NCBI GenBank assembly: GCA_017400135.1
Contig: JAFPVJ010000004.1
Location: 20,643-84,642 of the forward strand
Source of the DNA: Bacteroidales bacterium
GTDB lineage: Bacteria; Bacteroidota; Bacteroidia; Bacteroidales; UBA932
Direction: 5' to 3'
DNA: 64,000 nt
How positions within the stretch are numbered: the first letter of the stretch is position 1; every line of letters begins with the position of its first letter. This document shows, piece after piece, positions 26,853-35,390 of this stretch. The notes under the pieces are model-generated. The model did not search any database. It was not told the origin of the DNA and saw nothing but the letters and a program-made list of their open reading frames with translations. A program made the position numbers and the translations under genes.

Positions 26853-28340
26853 ATGGCTCTGAACGGATTCTCCATACTGGACTGGCTGGTCATCGCCGCT
26901 TTCCTGGCGCTGATGGTCGCGATCGGTTTCCACGTCTCGCGCCGCAACAGGAACGAGACCGATTATGCGCTGGGCGGCCGGAACATGAATCCGTCCATGG
27001 TGGGACTATCCCTTTTCGCCACCCTGATGAGCACGCTCAGCTACCTGTCCTATCCCGGCGAAATGATACGCTACGGCCCTGTGCTCTTCTTCGGCATCCT
27101 GGCTTATCCGCTGGCCTATTTCGCCGTGAAGCGTTTCCTGATCCCCCGTTTCATGGAGAGTAACGTGACGAGCGCGTATGAGATCCTGGAGATCAAGCTG
27201 GGGAAGGGGACCCGGCTGCTGGCGACCGTCTTTTTCCTGCTCCTGCGTTTCCTGTGGATGTCCACGGTCATCTATGCGACGGTCTCCGCCGCGCTGATTC
27301 CCATTTTCGGGATCGATCCGTCCTACACGCCGCTGATCACCATCCTGCTGGTCCTCATCACGCTGCTGTATACTACGATGGGCGGCCTGCGGGCCGTGGT
27401 GCTGACGGACGTACTCCAGTCGGGAATCATGTTCCTGGGAGCGATTCTCGTGATCGGAATCATTGCTTTTCGGATCGGGGATGTGCATCGGATCTTCAAT
27501 CCCTCGCTGATTGGCCACTGGGAGCCGATAGACTGGGGTTTCGATGCGACCAAACGGATGACGGTCGGCAATATCCTGATCATGCGTTTCGTCTGGCAGA
27601 TCTGCACCTCCGGCTCCGACCAGATGGCCATCCAGCGTTATCTGGCGACGAAAGACGTCCGGAGCGCTTCGCATTCATACAAGATTTCGCTGATCGCCAA
27701 CGCCGGCATCGAACTGCTGCTGGCCGCTGCGGGATTCATGGTCCTGGCCTACTTCTCCTACCATCCCGGGATGATGGCTCCGGGGACGAATATAATCGAC
27801 GATGCGGACACACTTTTCCCGCGCTTCATCCTGGTGGGGCTGCCGGCCGGGTTGACCGGCCTCATCGCGGCCGCCCTCATGGCGGCGGCGATGTCCAGCC
27901 TCTCATCGGGCCTGAATTCTTCGGCCACGGTGATCTTGGAGGATATCATCAAGCCCTACGCCCGTCGTCGGGTTCCGGATGAGAAAAAGGATCTCAGGAG
28001 CATCAAGCTCGTCTCGCTTCTGCTGGGCCTGGCCGTGACCGTATCCTGCTGGTTCGTCTCGCGTGTGACGGGCAACCTGCTGGATGTCGTGGTCAAGGTG
28101 GTCAACCTGGTCGTGGCGCCGCTCTTCGTCCTGTTCTTCATGGCCCTGTTCGTCAAGGGCGCGACCGACCGGGGAACGATCTTCGGCGGACTGCTATCCT
28201 TCGCCGTCGCCATCGCCATTTCTTTCTTCGAGATTTTTGGGATCAAACCCCTGTGGATCATGCCATTTGCCTTGATTGCGGGCATCCTGGGAGGTTTAAT
28301 CGCCAGCTTTGTCGGGAACCGTATCAAGAGTTTGAAATAA
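26853..28340 (+). CDS. Sodium:solute symporter (SSS family)
   Basis: The 495-residue product has about 13 membrane helices and typical SSS features: LDWLVIAAFLALMVAIGFHVSRRNRNETDYALGGRNMN at the start, then LFATLMSTLSYLSYPGEMIRYG, and ICTSGSDQMAIQRYLATKD in the core. Start 26853 is chosen because the TTG further upstream overlaps the -7 box. SSS members import sugars, inositols, sialic acid, amino acids or vitamins with Na+; the substrate here is unknown. As first gene of the group, it probably imports the compound handled by the downstream enzymes. Confidence 0.9.
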   Translation: MALNGFSILDWLVIAAFLALMVAIGFHVSRRNRNETDYALGGRNMNPSMVGLSLFATLMSTLSYLSYPGEMIRYGPVLFFGILAYPLAYFAVKRFLIPRFMESNVTSAYEILEIKLGKGTRLLATVFFLLLRFLWMSTVIYATVSAALIPIFGIDPSYTPLITILLVLITLLYTTMGGLRAVVLTDVLQSGIMFLGAILVIGIIAFRIGDVHRIFNPSLIGHWEPIDWGFDATKRMTVGNILIMRFVWQICTSGSDQMAIQRYLATKDVRSASHSYKISLIANAGIELLLAAAGFMVLAYFSYHPGMMAPGTNIIDDADTLFPRFILVGLPAGLTGLIAAALMAAAMSSLSSGLNSSATVILEDIIKPYARRRVPDEKKDLRSIKLVSLLLGLAVTVSCWFVSRVTGNLLDVVVKVVNLVVAPLFVLFFMALFVKGATDRGTIFGGLLSFAVAIAISFFEIFGIKPLWIMPFALIAGILGGLIASFVGNRIKSLK

Positions 28341-28373
28341 ATGTCGTATCTTGTATCGGAAATGACTGTTTCG

Positions 28374-29723
28374 ATGAAAAAGATACTCCCTTTTATCTTC
28401 CTTGTATTGGTTTTCTGTTCTTCCTGCGATGTCCGGAAGAAGGTATTGGTGAGCGGTCAGATGACCGCGGAGCGGATCTATTCCGGGTTCGCGGATGCGC
28501 ACGACACCTACAATGCGATTTCGCCGGCGAGCGACGGCCGGATCTATTATGTGTTGTCCTCTCAGCGCTTTGACGTGGGCGGGCAGTTCTACCGCTACGA
28601 TCCCGCGACGGGGGAGAGCGAGTTTGTCGCCGACCTTTCCGAGGCCCTCGGGGAGAAACAGCAGAACTACATCGCCCAGGGCAAGAGCCACGTGGAGTTC
28701 ACGGAGGCCGACGGCAAGCTCTGGTTCGCCACGCACGCCGGCTACTACCAGATCATCGACGGTGCCGAGCAGATGCCCGTGACGGCCCCGGAGGGCTGGA
28801 AACTCTATCCCGGCGGTCATTTCGTCAGCTACGACATGGCGACCGGGCAGATCGAGGACCTGGCCCTGGCGCCGGCGGGCGACGGCATCATCACGATGGC
28901 GATGGACCGCGAGCGCAAACATCTGTACGGTCTGACCTGGCCCCACGGGATTTTCATCGACTATGACATCACGGACAAGAGCCTGCGCGACCTCGGCCCC
29001 GTCACGAAGGCCGGCGAGATGGGTCTCGGCACGCCCGAATTCCGCGTCATCTGCCGCTCGATGTTCGTGGATCCGCGCGACGGCAATGTCTACTGGTCTA
29101 CGGCCGACGGCGACATCTGGACCTACAACCCGTCCTTCGAGGCGCCCCGGATGGTCGAAGGCGTGGACCTGCGCATCGATTATTTCGGCCACTATGACCC
29201 CGCCGACGCCGGCAGCATGGGCTACAACTGGCGCAAGATCTGCTGGTATGCCCCCGAGGGCAAGGCCTACGGCGTCCACGGCAATTCGGGTTATCTTTTC
29301 TCCTTCGATCCCCGGGAGAAAAAGATCGAGATTATCGAGCGCATCACCTCCGAACCGTCCCGTAAATGCGGCATGGGCGACCAGTTCAGCTACGGCTACC
29401 TCGGATTCACCATCGACCCCCGGGGGACCATCTTCTACCTGACGGGCGCCCCCATCTACAAGGATGGCAAGCGCGTGGCGGGCCTGGACAAGATCAACAT
29501 GGGCGCGGCCAAGGGCCTCGAGTACCTCCATGTCGTGACTTACAATATTCCTGAAAGGCGTTACCAGGACCTGGGACCCGTCTTCTATGAGGACGGCAGC
29601 TTCCCGACCTACGTCAATTCCATCGCCCTGGGCGCTGACGGCAACGTCTACACCCTGGCCCGTTTCCTTCACGAGGGCAAGGAAATCGAAGACCTGATCA
29701 AGATCAAACTGAATTACAGATAG
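28374..29723 (+). CDS. Beta-propeller-like lipoprotein
   Basis: Chosen start 28374 gives MKKILPFIFLVLVFCSSCD, an SPII-like signal; an upstream in-frame ATG at 28341 directly abuts the symporter stop. The 449-residue mature body has repeated short motifs of the D-G-x-I-Y-Y / G-K-L-W-F-A / D-G-N-V-Y-W type, spaced 45-60 residues apart. These suggest a six- or seven-bladed propeller like those in SMP-30/gluconolactonase or vgb-type lyases. No catalytic set is recognised. Its placement between a transporter and exported enzymes suggests a substrate-binding or sugar-lactone role; this is inference. Confidence 0.75.
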   Translation: MKKILPFIFLVLVFCSSCDVRKKVLVSGQMTAERIYSGFADAHDTYNAISPASDGRIYYVLSSQRFDVGGQFYRYDPATGESEFVADLSEALGEKQQNYIAQGKSHVEFTEADGKLWFATHAGYYQIIDGAEQMPVTAPEGWKLYPGGHFVSYDMATGQIEDLALAPAGDGIITMAMDRERKHLYGLTWPHGIFIDYDITDKSLRDLGPVTKAGEMGLGTPEFRVICRSMFVDPRDGNVYWSTADGDIWTYNPSFEAPRMVEGVDLRIDYFGHYDPADAGSMGYNWRKICWYAPEGKAYGVHGNSGYLFSFDPREKKIEIIERITSEPSRKCGMGDQFSYGYLGFTIDPRGTIFYLTGAPIYKDGKRVAGLDKINMGAAKGLEYLHVVTYNIPERRYQDLGPVFYEDGSFPTYVNSIALGADGNVYTLARFLHEGKEIEDLIKIKLNYR

Positions 29724-29726
29724 ACT

Positions 29727-31094
29727 ATGAGCAAGAATATGACCCGCCGGGCCTTCATCACGGCCCTTTCCACCGGGGCGGCCGCCGCTGCCACGGCCAA
29801 CGTGGTGCGTCCGATCGAGAGCGTCACGGCGCTCGCCTCCAAGCACAAGAAACTGGCCCTCTTCGGGGGCACCCCCGTGGCGCCTGACAAGCAGTGGCCC
29901 AAATGGCCCTACGTCGACGAGAAGATCGTCGCTAAGGTGGCGGATACGGTAAGGACCGGCAAATGGTGCCGCAAGGATGTCAAGGGCGGCAACGTGGACA
30001 CTTTCGAGCAGGCTTACGCCGAACTGCTCGGCGCCCGCGGTTGCGTCTGCACCGGTTCCGGCACCCAGGCCCTCCACACGGTGGTCGAGGCCCTGGGCAT
30101 CGGTCCCGGTGACGAGGTCATCACCTCGCCCTATACCGACATGGGCACCATTGCGAGCATCCTCAGCGCCCGCGCCCTGCCCGTGCTGGCCGACATCGAC
30201 AAATACTCCTTCCAAATCGACCCTGAGGACGTCGAGCGCAAGATCACCCGCCACACCAAGGCCATCATGCCCATCCACATCATGGGACAGGCCTGCGAAT
30301 TGGACAAGATCCTGGACATCGCCCGTCGCCACAACCTGAAAGTCATCGAGGATGCCTGCCAGGCCCACCTGGCCGAATACCGCGGGCAGAAATGCGGCAC
30401 CATCGGCGATGCCGGCTGCTTCAGTTTCCAGTCCTCCAAGGTCTTGGCCTGCGGAGAAGGCGGCGGCATCGTGAGCAACAATCCCAAGCTCCTGGAAGAC
30501 TGCTACACCGTCCAGAACCACGGCACGGACCGTCTCGGCCGTTCCGTGACCATCGGCCCCAAGTACCGGATGAACGAGCTCGAGGCGGCCATCCTGCTGG
30601 GTCATCTCGAACTCGCCCTGGAGCAGAATGAAAAACGAAACGAGAACGCCCGCTACCTGTATAAGAAGTTCGAGGGTTTCGAGCCCCTCGTGCCTCAGAA
30701 GCTTTATGAGGGCGGCGAACACGGCTCCTTCTACCTTTACACCTGGTCCTTCCGCGACGAGCACTGGGACGGCATTTCCCGTGAGGCCTTCCTGAAGGCG
30801 GTCGCCGCCGAGGGCATCAAGCTCAGTCCCTACATCAAGAACGGCCTGCACAAGGAGCCCTGGACGGACAATATCCTGGGACGTCGCGAGTATCGTGCGA
30901 TGTACACGCCCGCCCGCCTGGAGCAGTTCAAGGACGAACTCTACCTGCCGGGCGTGGACTGGGTCTGCGACCACATGGTGATGCTCTGGGCCGGCGGTCC
31001 GCTGCTGGCTGGCAAGAAGGACATGGACGACCTCGTCAATGCCATCATGAAGGTCTATGAGAACCGGGAGCAGCTCCGCGGCCTTGAAATCTGA
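29727..31094 (+). CDS. DegT/DnrJ/EryC1/StrS-family PLP enzyme with Tat-like signal
   Basis: The N-terminus MTRRAFITALSTGAAAAATA has twin Arg followed by a hydrophobic stretch, so export by Tat is likely. The 455-residue body is a fold-type I aminotransferase of the sugar aminotransferase kind: GSGTQALHTVVEALGIGPGDEVITSPYT, then IEDACQAHLAEYRGQKCG and FSFQSSKVLACGEGG, with the PLP lysine at K238. These enzymes interconvert keto- and amino-sugars or cyclitols, normally in the cytoplasm. An exported member is unusual for the family as described in antibiotic and LPS synthesis. It follows the propeller gene by 3 bp. Confidence 0.88.
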   Translation: MSKNMTRRAFITALSTGAAAAATANVVRPIESVTALASKHKKLALFGGTPVAPDKQWPKWPYVDEKIVAKVADTVRTGKWCRKDVKGGNVDTFEQAYAELLGARGCVCTGSGTQALHTVVEALGIGPGDEVITSPYTDMGTIASILSARALPVLADIDKYSFQIDPEDVERKITRHTKAIMPIHIMGQACELDKILDIARRHNLKVIEDACQAHLAEYRGQKCGTIGDAGCFSFQSSKVLACGEGGGIVSNNPKLLEDCYTVQNHGTDRLGRSVTIGPKYRMNELEAAILLGHLELALEQNEKRNENARYLYKKFEGFEPLVPQKLYEGGEHGSFYLYTWSFRDEHWDGISREAFLKAVAAEGIKLSPYIKNGLHKEPWTDNILGRREYRAMYTPARLEQFKDELYLPGVDWVCDHMVMLWAGGPLLAGKKDMDDLVNAIMKVYENREQLRGLEI

Positions 31095-31100
31095 CGCATT

Positions 31101-32408
31101 ATGCACGGTTTTCTGATTGCAGCCCTGGTGGGGCTCAAGTTGTTGACCTTCGACGTGGATGCGACGCCGCCCGTAGGCAGTGAGCTGACCTACCAGCAGA
31201 TGGAAGCCTCGTGGGACCTGTCACTGCGGGCGCGGGGCATCGTTCTGCTGGGCGCGGGCGATCCCATCGTCCTTTGCGCCGTGGACTGGATCGGCATAGC
31301 CAATGAGAGCCAGGATGCCTTCAAGGAGGCCCTGGCGGCGGCTGCCGGCACGACGCCGGACCGTGTCGAGGTACATACGCTTCACCAACACGACGCACCG
31401 ATCTGCGATTTCACTTCGGAAAAGATTTGCCTCGAGAAGGGGATGGATCCCGGGCCGTTCGAGGGGACCTTTCAGCGGCAGGTGATTGCGACGCTGGCGT
31501 CCCGGATCGCTGCGACGCTGGATCAGGCCCGCCCGGTGACGGCGGTCGGATTCGGCAGCGCCAAGGTGCGCAAGGTCGCGTCGAGCCGCCCGGTTCGCCT
31601 GCGGGACGGGACGATCGGTACGCGCTATTCTTCGGAGAAACGCCCTGAATACCAGGGACTTCCGGAAGGGCTCATCGATCCAGAGCTCTCCATGGTCAGT
31701 TTTTGGGACGGGGATGAACCGCTGGCAGCGCTGAGCTTCTATGCGACGCATCCGCAGAGTTATTACCGGACGAAGACGGCCAATCCGGATTTCCCGGGCG
31801 TGGCCCGGATGATGATGGACCTGGCCGATCCGGATGTGCTGCACGTCCATTTCAACGGGGCTGGCGGCAACGTCGCGGCGGGGAAGTACAACGACGGTAG
31901 CCACAAGATGCGCCGCATCCTGGCCAAACGGCTCGAAAGGGCGATGCGCAAGGCCTGGCGGCGGACAAAGCGGGCGGACATCGAGTCTGTGGCTTGGGAA
32001 ACCGAGCCGCTGCTGCTGCCCGCCAATGAGAAGATTGCCGAGCTGGAGGATTCCCTGGTTACGCTTGCCCGAGCGCCGCTGACCAACTGTGCCGGGACGT
32101 TGGGTTGGTACCGGCGCCGTGCCGAAGGACGCACGATCAATGCCGCCTGCCTGGCGGTCAATGACGTGCGCGTCCTGTTCATGCCGGGCGAACTGTTCGT
32201 CGAATACCAGTTGGCGGCCAAGAAGATGCGGCCTCGGCAACACGTGGCGATGGCGGCGTACGGGGATTACGGCCCGTTCTACATCGGCACGCGCGAGGCG
32301 TACGAGACGGATATCTATGAGGTGCGCTCGAGCCCGGTGACGGCGGAGTCCGAGGCTATCATCCTGGACAAATTGGAAGTTTTATTGAATAAATGTGATC
32401 GGAAATGA
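31101..32408 (+). CDS. Neutral/alkaline ceramidase-like protein
   Basis: The 435 residues resemble the N-terminal catalytic part of neutral ceramidases and their bacterial relatives: GIVLLGAGDPIVLCAVDWIGI, HTLHQHDAP (metal-binding His near residue 96), SFYATHPQSYYRT (second His region) and FNGAGGNVAAGKYND. True ceramidases hydrolyse the amide of ceramide and carry a C-terminal domain missing here. Members of this length occur in carbohydrate-related clusters with unknown amide substrates. The N-terminus is hydrophobic (HGFLIAALVGLKLL) and may serve as signal or anchor. It overlaps the oxidoreductase gene by 4 bp. Confidence 0.75.
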   Translation: MHGFLIAALVGLKLLTFDVDATPPVGSELTYQQMEASWDLSLRARGIVLLGAGDPIVLCAVDWIGIANESQDAFKEALAAAAGTTPDRVEVHTLHQHDAPICDFTSEKICLEKGMDPGPFEGTFQRQVIATLASRIAATLDQARPVTAVGFGSAKVRKVASSRPVRLRDGTIGTRYSSEKRPEYQGLPEGLIDPELSMVSFWDGDEPLAALSFYATHPQSYYRTKTANPDFPGVARMMMDLADPDVLHVHFNGAGGNVAAGKYNDGSHKMRRILAKRLERAMRKAWRRTKRADIESVAWETEPLLLPANEKIAELEDSLVTLARAPLTNCAGTLGWYRRRAEGRTINAACLAVNDVRVLFMPGELFVEYQLAAKKMRPRQHVAMAAYGDYGPFYIGTREAYETDIYEVRSSPVTAESEAIILDKLEVLLNKCDRK

Positions 32409-33757
32409 CGAACCGGAGGGATTTCTTGAAACAGGCGGCGGCCGGAGTCGCTGCGCTTTCGATGGGGGATTTCGCTTTTGCGGCGCTCCCGCGGCAGGCC
32501 CGTGTGATCGGGGCCAACGATACCGTGCGCCTCGGCGTGGTCGGTGTCAATTCGCGCGGTCGCGCGCTGGCGCAGAATTTCGCCAAGATGCCGCTTTGCG
32601 AGGTGACCAGCCTGTGTGACTGTGACCTTAAGGCGCTCGAGAGCTGCCAGGCGGTGGTGGAGGAAGTGACGGGGAAGCGTCCCCGGGGCGTGCAGGACTA
32701 CCGCAAGATGTTGGAGGACAAGGAGCTGGACGGCATCGTGATCGCGATGCCGGACCACTGGCATGCGACGGCGGCCATCATGGCGATGCGCGCCGGCAAG
32801 CACGTGTACCTGGAGAAGCCCACTTCCCACAATCCGGCGGAGAATGAGATGCTGCTGAAGGCGGAGCGCAAGTACAGCAAGTCCGTGGTGACGGTCGGGA
32901 CGCAGCGGCGTTCGTGGCCGAACTGTGTGGCTGCGATAGAGGAGCTCAAGAGCGGCGCGATCGGCGAGGTGCATTATGCCAAGTCTTGGTACAGCGCCGC
33001 GCGCAAGTCCATCGGCGTGGGCAAGGTCGTTCCTGTCCCGGAGCATTTCAACTGGGATTTCTGGCAGGGACCGGCCAAGCGCGGGCCTGTCTATAAGGAC
33101 AATCTGATCCATTACAACTGGCACTGGTTCTGGCACTGGGGCACGGGAGAAGCGCTCAACAACGGCACCCATTTCGTGGACCTGCTGCGTTGGGGCATGG
33201 ACCTGCGTTATCCGACGAAGGTCACTTCCGTGGGCGGGCGTTACCATTACACCGACGATGACTGGGAGACGCCCGACACGCAGCTGATCTCGTTCCAGTT
33301 CGGGGACGAGGCGTACATTTCCTGGGAAGGCCGCAGCTGCAACAACACCATTGTGGACGGCAGTTCTTCCGGCGTGGCTTTCTATGGATCCAACGGGTTG
33401 TCGTTGTATATGGATGGCGGTAACTCCTACCAGATCCGGGACGTCAAGGGAAAGGTGGTGAAGGATGTGCAAAGCCAGCTGACCTTTACTGAGGGCGATC
33501 GCTTCAATCCGTCCGGCAAGCTGGATTCCTTCCACTTCCAGAACTGGCTGGACGTCATCCGCGGCAAGGCCTCCACGCTGAATGCACCCCTCGAGGAGGG
33601 TTGTATCAGTACGCAATTGATGCAGCTGGGCAATATCGCCCAGCGCGTCGGCCGCTCCCTGGACATCGATCCTGAGACCGGCCGCATCGTCGACGATCCG
33701 CTCGCCATGTCCTTCTGGGCCCGCGAATACGAGCCCGGCTGGGCACCGAAGATCTGA
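32405..33757 (+). CDS. Gfo/Idh/MocA oxidoreductase with Tat signal
   Basis: TNRRDFLKQAAAGVAALSM is a clear Tat signal peptide. The Rossmann domain follows (VRLGVVGVNSRGRALAQNF), with the family motif YLEKPTSHN (catalytic-type Lys about residue 138) and MPDHWHATAAIMAMRAGK. The 450-residue length suits exported members that carry a tightly bound NAD(P), as in GH109-type glycosidases. This one lacks the exact GH109 signature, so I call only the superfamily. It is last of the five-gene group and could oxidise or epimerise the sugar or cyclitol that the aminotransferase also handles. Confidence 0.9.
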   Translation: MTNRRDFLKQAAAGVAALSMGDFAFAALPRQARVIGANDTVRLGVVGVNSRGRALAQNFAKMPLCEVTSLCDCDLKALESCQAVVEEVTGKRPRGVQDYRKMLEDKELDGIVIAMPDHWHATAAIMAMRAGKHVYLEKPTSHNPAENEMLLKAERKYSKSVVTVGTQRRSWPNCVAAIEELKSGAIGEVHYAKSWYSAARKSIGVGKVVPVPEHFNWDFWQGPAKRGPVYKDNLIHYNWHWFWHWGTGEALNNGTHFVDLLRWGMDLRYPTKVTSVGGRYHYTDDDWETPDTQLISFQFGDEAYISWEGRSCNNTIVDGSSSGVAFYGSNGLSLYMDGGNSYQIRDVKGKVVKDVQSQLTFTEGDRFNPSGKLDSFHFQNWLDVIRGKASTLNAPLEEGCISTQLMQLGNIAQRVGRSLDIDPETGRIVDDPLAMSFWAREYEPGWAPKI

Positions 33758-33769
33758 GTGCTGCTGATT

Positions 33770-34035
33770 GGGCCGGATGGCGGGGCGGTATGGGGCACAA
33801 CGCTTCGGGCGGGCTCGGCTTTCCTCCTCCGTTGCTCGACGGCTGACATCCTCCCTTTTAGCCATCGCCTGCGGCGCCGTCTAACGGTCGTCGGACAGAC
33901 GCCGTCGTGCTGCGGTCCCACCACCTCCTTACAGCTGCGCTGCAGGAGTCGGCGAGTCCGCGTCACCGCTTCCTCCGTCGGGCCTCGCTTTCCCGCCCTT
34001 GCTAGCGTGCCCCATACCGCCCCGCCATCCGGCCC
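33770..34035. mobile_element. 266-bp element with perfect 29-bp terminal inverted repeats
   Basis: Bases 33770-33798 are exactly the reverse complement of 34007-34035. The interior is GC-rich and holds several shorter palindromes, with no convincing gene (short ORFs on both strands are low-complexity). The layout is that of a MITE or a long structured repeat. I see no clear target-site duplication at the outer edges (CTGATT before, TGCGTA after). It begins 12 bp after the oxidoreductase stop, so it may also act as a terminator. Confidence 0.7.
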
Positions 34036-34306
34036 TGCGTATCCTGGAAATTCCGCTGCAAAGTCACCCCCTGCGTCCGCTCTCATCGTGACCCCCTCGT
34101 CTGAGGTAACCCCAAAAAGTTTGACGGGTTTTTGGGGTCACCTCATTTATATGAATTATAGCTCCCGTTGTATTCTCTAGCATGGATCCAGGAACAATTC
34201 AAGAGGAGAGAATAATAGGGTTAAAACACGTTGAAACTGCGACAAAACTGCGACTAATAGAAAAAGAAAAAGCACTTACGTCTCCGTAAGTGCTTGATTT
34301 AAAGCC
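34036..34306. other. Intergenic stretch with two hairpins
   Basis: No gene is supported here. Bases 34103-34118 pair with 34129-34144 (16 bp, one mismatch) around a 10-nt loop. Bases 34271-34280 pair with 34285-34294 around TCTC (see terminator entry). The rest is AT-richer than the flanking genes. Confidence 0.6.
34269..34297 (-). terminator. Hairpin beside the tRNA-Pro fragment
   Basis: AAGCACTTACG and CGTAAGTGCTT pair around TCTC, with an A/T-rich flank on each side (T-run when read on the minus strand). It lies just past the 3' end of the duplicated tRNA-Pro piece, the same relative place as the terminator of the intact tRNA-Pro gene, but with different sequence. Confidence 0.65.
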
Positions 34307-34341
34307 GTCTGGATGACTGGACTTGAACCAGCGACCTCCTG
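34307..34341 (-). pseudogene. Partial tRNA-Pro (3' 34 nt), probable attachment-site copy
   Basis: These 35 bases are identical to 35390-35424, which cover nucleotides 40-73 of the intact tRNA-Pro plus one base. Identity ends abruptly at the anticodon stem. Such 3' tRNA duplications are the usual trace of site-specific integration at a tRNA gene. Confidence 0.8.
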
Positions 34342-34378
34342 CTGGTTATTGGCCAGAAAGGTTTGGCTGGGGAGTTTA

Positions 34379-35038
34379 CTACACGCGTATACCATATCGG
34401 GTGCATTTTTTCACCCAAGACCGGCGTTCGGTATCGGAAACGCGCTGAAGGACTTCCAAATAGATGATTTCCTCTCCTGTATGATCTACGCCATGCGTGC
34501 AAACGCAGACCATTGTATCCTTCGACAGGGAAATCAAGCGCCCATTTCCGTCCCAGGAGCTAAACCAAGAGGGCAATGTTATGGCATTGTTCGTGGCATC
34601 GTACGTGAAAGGATCCGTCTCGTATAGACCGGGTTCACTCTTCCACCAGTCTTCGTAGAAAGAAACCGATTGGCCGTCTGCAGAAAAAACAAGGCAGTTG
34701 GGATGGGTTTCATTCTTGGCTGATGAAATCGCAGCTCCGTCCACCAGTACAAACTCTTTAATCACATTCTTACCCATATTGATCTGATAGAGGGCTGTGG
34801 TTTTCCAGCCTTCACCGCATACCTTTTTGAGGACATCTTCTCTTGAAATGGTATTATGGACGACGGGGACCAGGTACTGATACTCAGGAAAGACAGACGA
34901 CACCTTATATTCGAAATCAAAAGCCGAAGAATACAAATCCGGCTGACGTTCAGACTCCGGTTGAAGCGCCTTATCGCAGGAAGGCAGAACCATTAACGAC
35001 AAGGAAAGCGCAAAAGAAAGAATAAAACGGGTGTTCAT
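34379..35038 (-). CDS. Hypothetical lipoprotein
   Basis: The 219-residue product starts MNTRFILSFALSLSLMVLPSC, an SPII signal with lipidated Cys about residue 21. The mature part is rich in aromatic and acidic residues (EDWWKSEPGLYETDPFTYDA, LPSWFSSWDGNG) and ends CTRYGIRV. I recognise no family. Its codons are visibly less GC-rich than those of neighbouring genes. It is the only gene between the partial and intact tRNA-Pro sequences, which suggests it arrived with an integrated element. A TATTTTTG -7 box lies 22 bp upstream. Confidence 0.75.
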   Translation of the reverse strand: MNTRFILSFALSLSLMVLPSCDKALQPESERQPDLYSSAFDFEYKVSSVFPEYQYLVPVVHNTISREDVLKKVCGEGWKTTALYQINMGKNVIKEFVLVDGAAISSAKNETHPNCLVFSADGQSVSFYEDWWKSEPGLYETDPFTYDATNNAITLPSWFSSWDGNGRLISLSKDTMVCVCTHGVDHTGEEIIYLEVLQRVSDTERRSWVKKCTRYGIRV

Positions 35039-35060
35039 AACAAATGAGCCTTAGACAACA

Positions 35061-35068
35061 CAAAAATA
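35061..35068 (-). promoter_or_regulatory. -7 box (TATTTTTG) for the hypothetical lipoprotein
   Basis: CAAAAATA on the plus strand gives TATTTTTG on the minus strand, matching TAnnTTTG, 22 bp upstream of the lipoprotein start. Confidence 0.6.
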
Positions 35069-35097
35069 CCAAATAGACCAAACAATCACAAACAATG

Positions 35098-35333
35098 GGC
35101 TGGGGAGTTTTTTTGGGGGGGGCACCACTGCTCGAAGAGCATTTACCTCGCTGTTCACCGCAAATGGCTCGGCGCACACTCAGAAACAATCTCGCCGTGA
35201 ACAACCCCGCCTATTTGCCCCTGCTGTTCAAACCAAACGGCCACACAAGGGGCCAGGAAGACGACGAGCGTGAACAGCGAGTCAGCCCCCGAAAGCCCGG
35301 AGGGCTGGGGAGTTTGAGGGGCATGCCCCTCAA
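35098..35333. repeat. Intergenic stretch with repeated 13-mer and a 20-bp palindrome
   Basis: The 13-mer GGCTGGGGAGTTT occurs at 35098-35110 and 35303-35315, and a third time at 34365-34377. A perfect palindrome, TTGAGGGGCATGCCCCTCAA, spans 35314-35333 and overlaps the third copy. No gene is supported between 35039 and 35390. Confidence 0.75.
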
Positions 35334-35356
35334 TGGATATAATTGGTCACCAGACC

Positions 35357-35387
35357 AAAAAAGCAGGCACCAGATGCCTGCTTTTTT
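35357..35387 (-). terminator. Terminator of tRNA-Pro
   Basis: AAAAAAGCAGGCA and TGCCTGCTTTTTT pair around CCAGA. The hairpin starts 4 bp beyond the tRNA 3' end on the minus strand and has A/T runs on both sides, so it can work in both directions. Confidence 0.85.
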
Positions 35388-35390
35388 GTG

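Noticed and set aside
21810-26933. Minus-strand open frame of 1707 codons
   Set aside because: Only its last 165 codons (CvpA) are real. The rest is antisense to ileS and lspA and arises from biased codon use in GC-rich DNA.
28296-31106. Minus-strand frame of 936 codons
   Set aside because: Opposite the propeller and aminotransferase genes, which have strong motifs and good spacing.
33427-34180. Short frames on both strands over the 29-bp-ended element
   Set aside because: The same GPDGGAVWG-type peptide appears on both strands because of the inverted ends. This is a repeat effect, not a gene.
34307-34341. A second functional tRNA gene
   Set aside because: Only the 3' 34 nt match; D-arm and acceptor 5' strand are missing, so it cannot fold as a tRNA.
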